Shown here one piece after another: positions 5,415 through 5,843 of a stretch of 5,843 nt of DNA. The position numbers and the translations under genes are program-made. Within the stretch, counting starts at the first letter, position 1, and each line of letters begins with the position of its first letter. Below the pieces are notes generated by a model. It was given only the letters and a program-made list of their open reading frames with translations. It was not told where the DNA came from and made no database searches. The stretch covers positions 1 through 5,843 of the forward strand of contig JAUWTT010000282.1 in NCBI GenBank assembly GCA_030614585.1. Reading direction: 5' to 3'. Source of the DNA: Acidobacteriota bacterium (lineage in GTDB: Bacteria > Acidobacteriota > UBA6911 > RPQK01 > JAPXNP01).

Positions 5415-5843
5415 TTATCGGTAGCCCCCAATCTCCTTGAAATCGGGATGATCACCGATGTTCTTATATCTCCATTTCCAGCGAATCAGACCGTCTTCGA
5501 CAAGAAAGATACCTGGCAGAAGCCATGGATTCCCAATGGCTCGTCCCGGCCTGTACCCCTTCTTCATTGCCTGAAGCGCCCTCACCCAGACTCCGGGGCC
5601 AAACACTTCACGCAGACTGGCTTTACTCACCCCCATAGCGCTGAAGATCTCTCCTTTCGGATCAGAGACTGCACGAGCCTCCGGCCAGAATTCGTCAAAG
5701 AACTCACGACCCTCCGTCAACTCTGCTGGAAAAACGAAGCAAACTGAAGGGAACTCGTTCTTCTGCTCCACAGTGGATCGCAGTTCTTCGACTGTCTCCT
5801 GGCAGAAGAGTCAGCCAAGGTGCCGGAGAAAGACCAGGAGTTG
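5415..5843 (-). CDS. SelL-related peroxiredoxin-like selenoprotein (5' part outside window)
   Basis: The last 142 codons are visible; the N-terminus lies beyond position 5843. Reading in from the edge gives QLLVFLRHLG, then an in-frame TGA (5811-5813), then LFCQETVEELR. In SelL/AhpC-TSA_2-type thioredoxin-fold proteins, this is the strand, the redox motif (CxxC or UxxC) and the first helix. The TGA is precisely the first redox position, and TGC follows three codons later, so UxxC is predicted. Downstream blocks fit the family without break: FPSVCFVFP, ARAVSDPKGEIFSAMGV, FGPGVWVRALQ, LLPGIFLVEDGLIRWKWRYK and DHPDFKEI. The protein probably reduces a disulfide or peroxide in the cytoplasm with selenocysteine as nucleophile. 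A GTG at 5769-5771 gives a shorter open frame, but it has no Shine-Dalgarno and would lose the active site. A true stop (decayed gene) or a sequencing error is less likely. Confidence 0.82.
5775..5799 (-). promoter_or_regulatory. Predicted bacterial SECIS stem-loop
   Basis: On the minus-strand RNA, CAGU (5794-5791) pairs with ACUG (5784-5781), closing a six-base loop CGAAGA (5790-5785). An outer stem pairs GGA (5799-5797) with UCC (5777-5775). The loop begins 21 nt after the UGA and has G as its second base. Both fit the general bacterial SECIS rule of a short stem, a small loop with an early G, and a loop roughly 16-37 nt from the UGA. The element lies within the coding region, as bacterial SECIS elements do. 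SelB binding is inferred. Confidence 0.6.

Noticed and set aside
5271..5747. Plus-strand 158-residue open frame
   Set aside because: It runs antisense through the conserved redoxin gene and through repeats, and has no family resemblance.
5415..5771. A 118-residue redoxin starting at GTG 5769-5771
   Set aside because: It lacks the redox motif, has no Shine-Dalgarno, and the same frame continues upstream with conserved family sequence through a TGA that fits selenocysteine.
5800..5815. SECIS hairpin formed by UCUUC with GGAGA directly after the UGA
   Set aside because: It can pair, but its loop is only about 7 nt from the UGA, too close for a bacterial SECIS. The CAGU/ACUG hairpin is better placed.

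Overview
This is a bacterial window of mid GC content (about 50% by eye) with five protein-coding loci separated by unusually repeat-rich intergenic DNA. The genes suggest a Gram-negative-type anaerobe or facultative anaerobe. There is an oxygen-sensitive glycyl radical enzyme with its activase, two small exported proteins (DUF4440/NTF2-like and SYLF/Ysc84-like), and a redoxin that is probably a selenoprotein. Exported SYLF and DUF4440 proteins with repeat-laden spacers are common in uncultured Planctomycetota, Acidobacteriota and similar environmental lineages, but the sequence alone does not fix the phylum.

Layout. Positions 1-165 hold a heptamer repeat and the leader of an exported DUF4440-like protein (166-621, +). 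A repeat-filled spacer (622-751) separates it from a convergent SYLF-domain protein (752-1456, -). Positions 1457-1718 are almost entirely 7-bp-period repeats. Next, on the minus strand, comes a two-gene operon: a radical SAM activase (4083-5024) followed 3 nt later by a glycyl radical enzyme (1719-4079). The enzyme matches trans-4-hydroxy-L-proline dehydratase (HypD) at every active-site position I can recall. Positions 5025-5414 contain no gene, only repeats of period 7, 37, 12, 9 and 8 plus a long inverted repeat. The right edge (5415-5843, -) holds the 3' part of a SelL-related/peroxiredoxin-like gene.

How the genes work together. The activase would install the glycyl radical on the dehydratase, which would convert trans-4-hydroxy-L-proline to 1-pyrroline-5-carboxylate. 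P5C reductase (proC), the usual next step to proline, is not in the window. The other genes have no obvious biochemical link to this operon.

Main hidden signals. (1) The right-edge gene has an in-frame TGA (5811-5813) exactly where the catalytic cysteine of the redox motif belongs (FLRHLG-U-LFC-QE). A stem-loop of bacterial SECIS type lies just downstream, so the gene should be read through with selenocysteine rather than started at the later GTG. (2) Intergenic DNA is built from degenerate 7-bp words kept in register for up to 25 units. These words abut or overlap stop codons, and related words flank genes in inverted orientation. (3) Three 37-bp units upstream of the activase contain a hairpin with compensatory base changes between copies.
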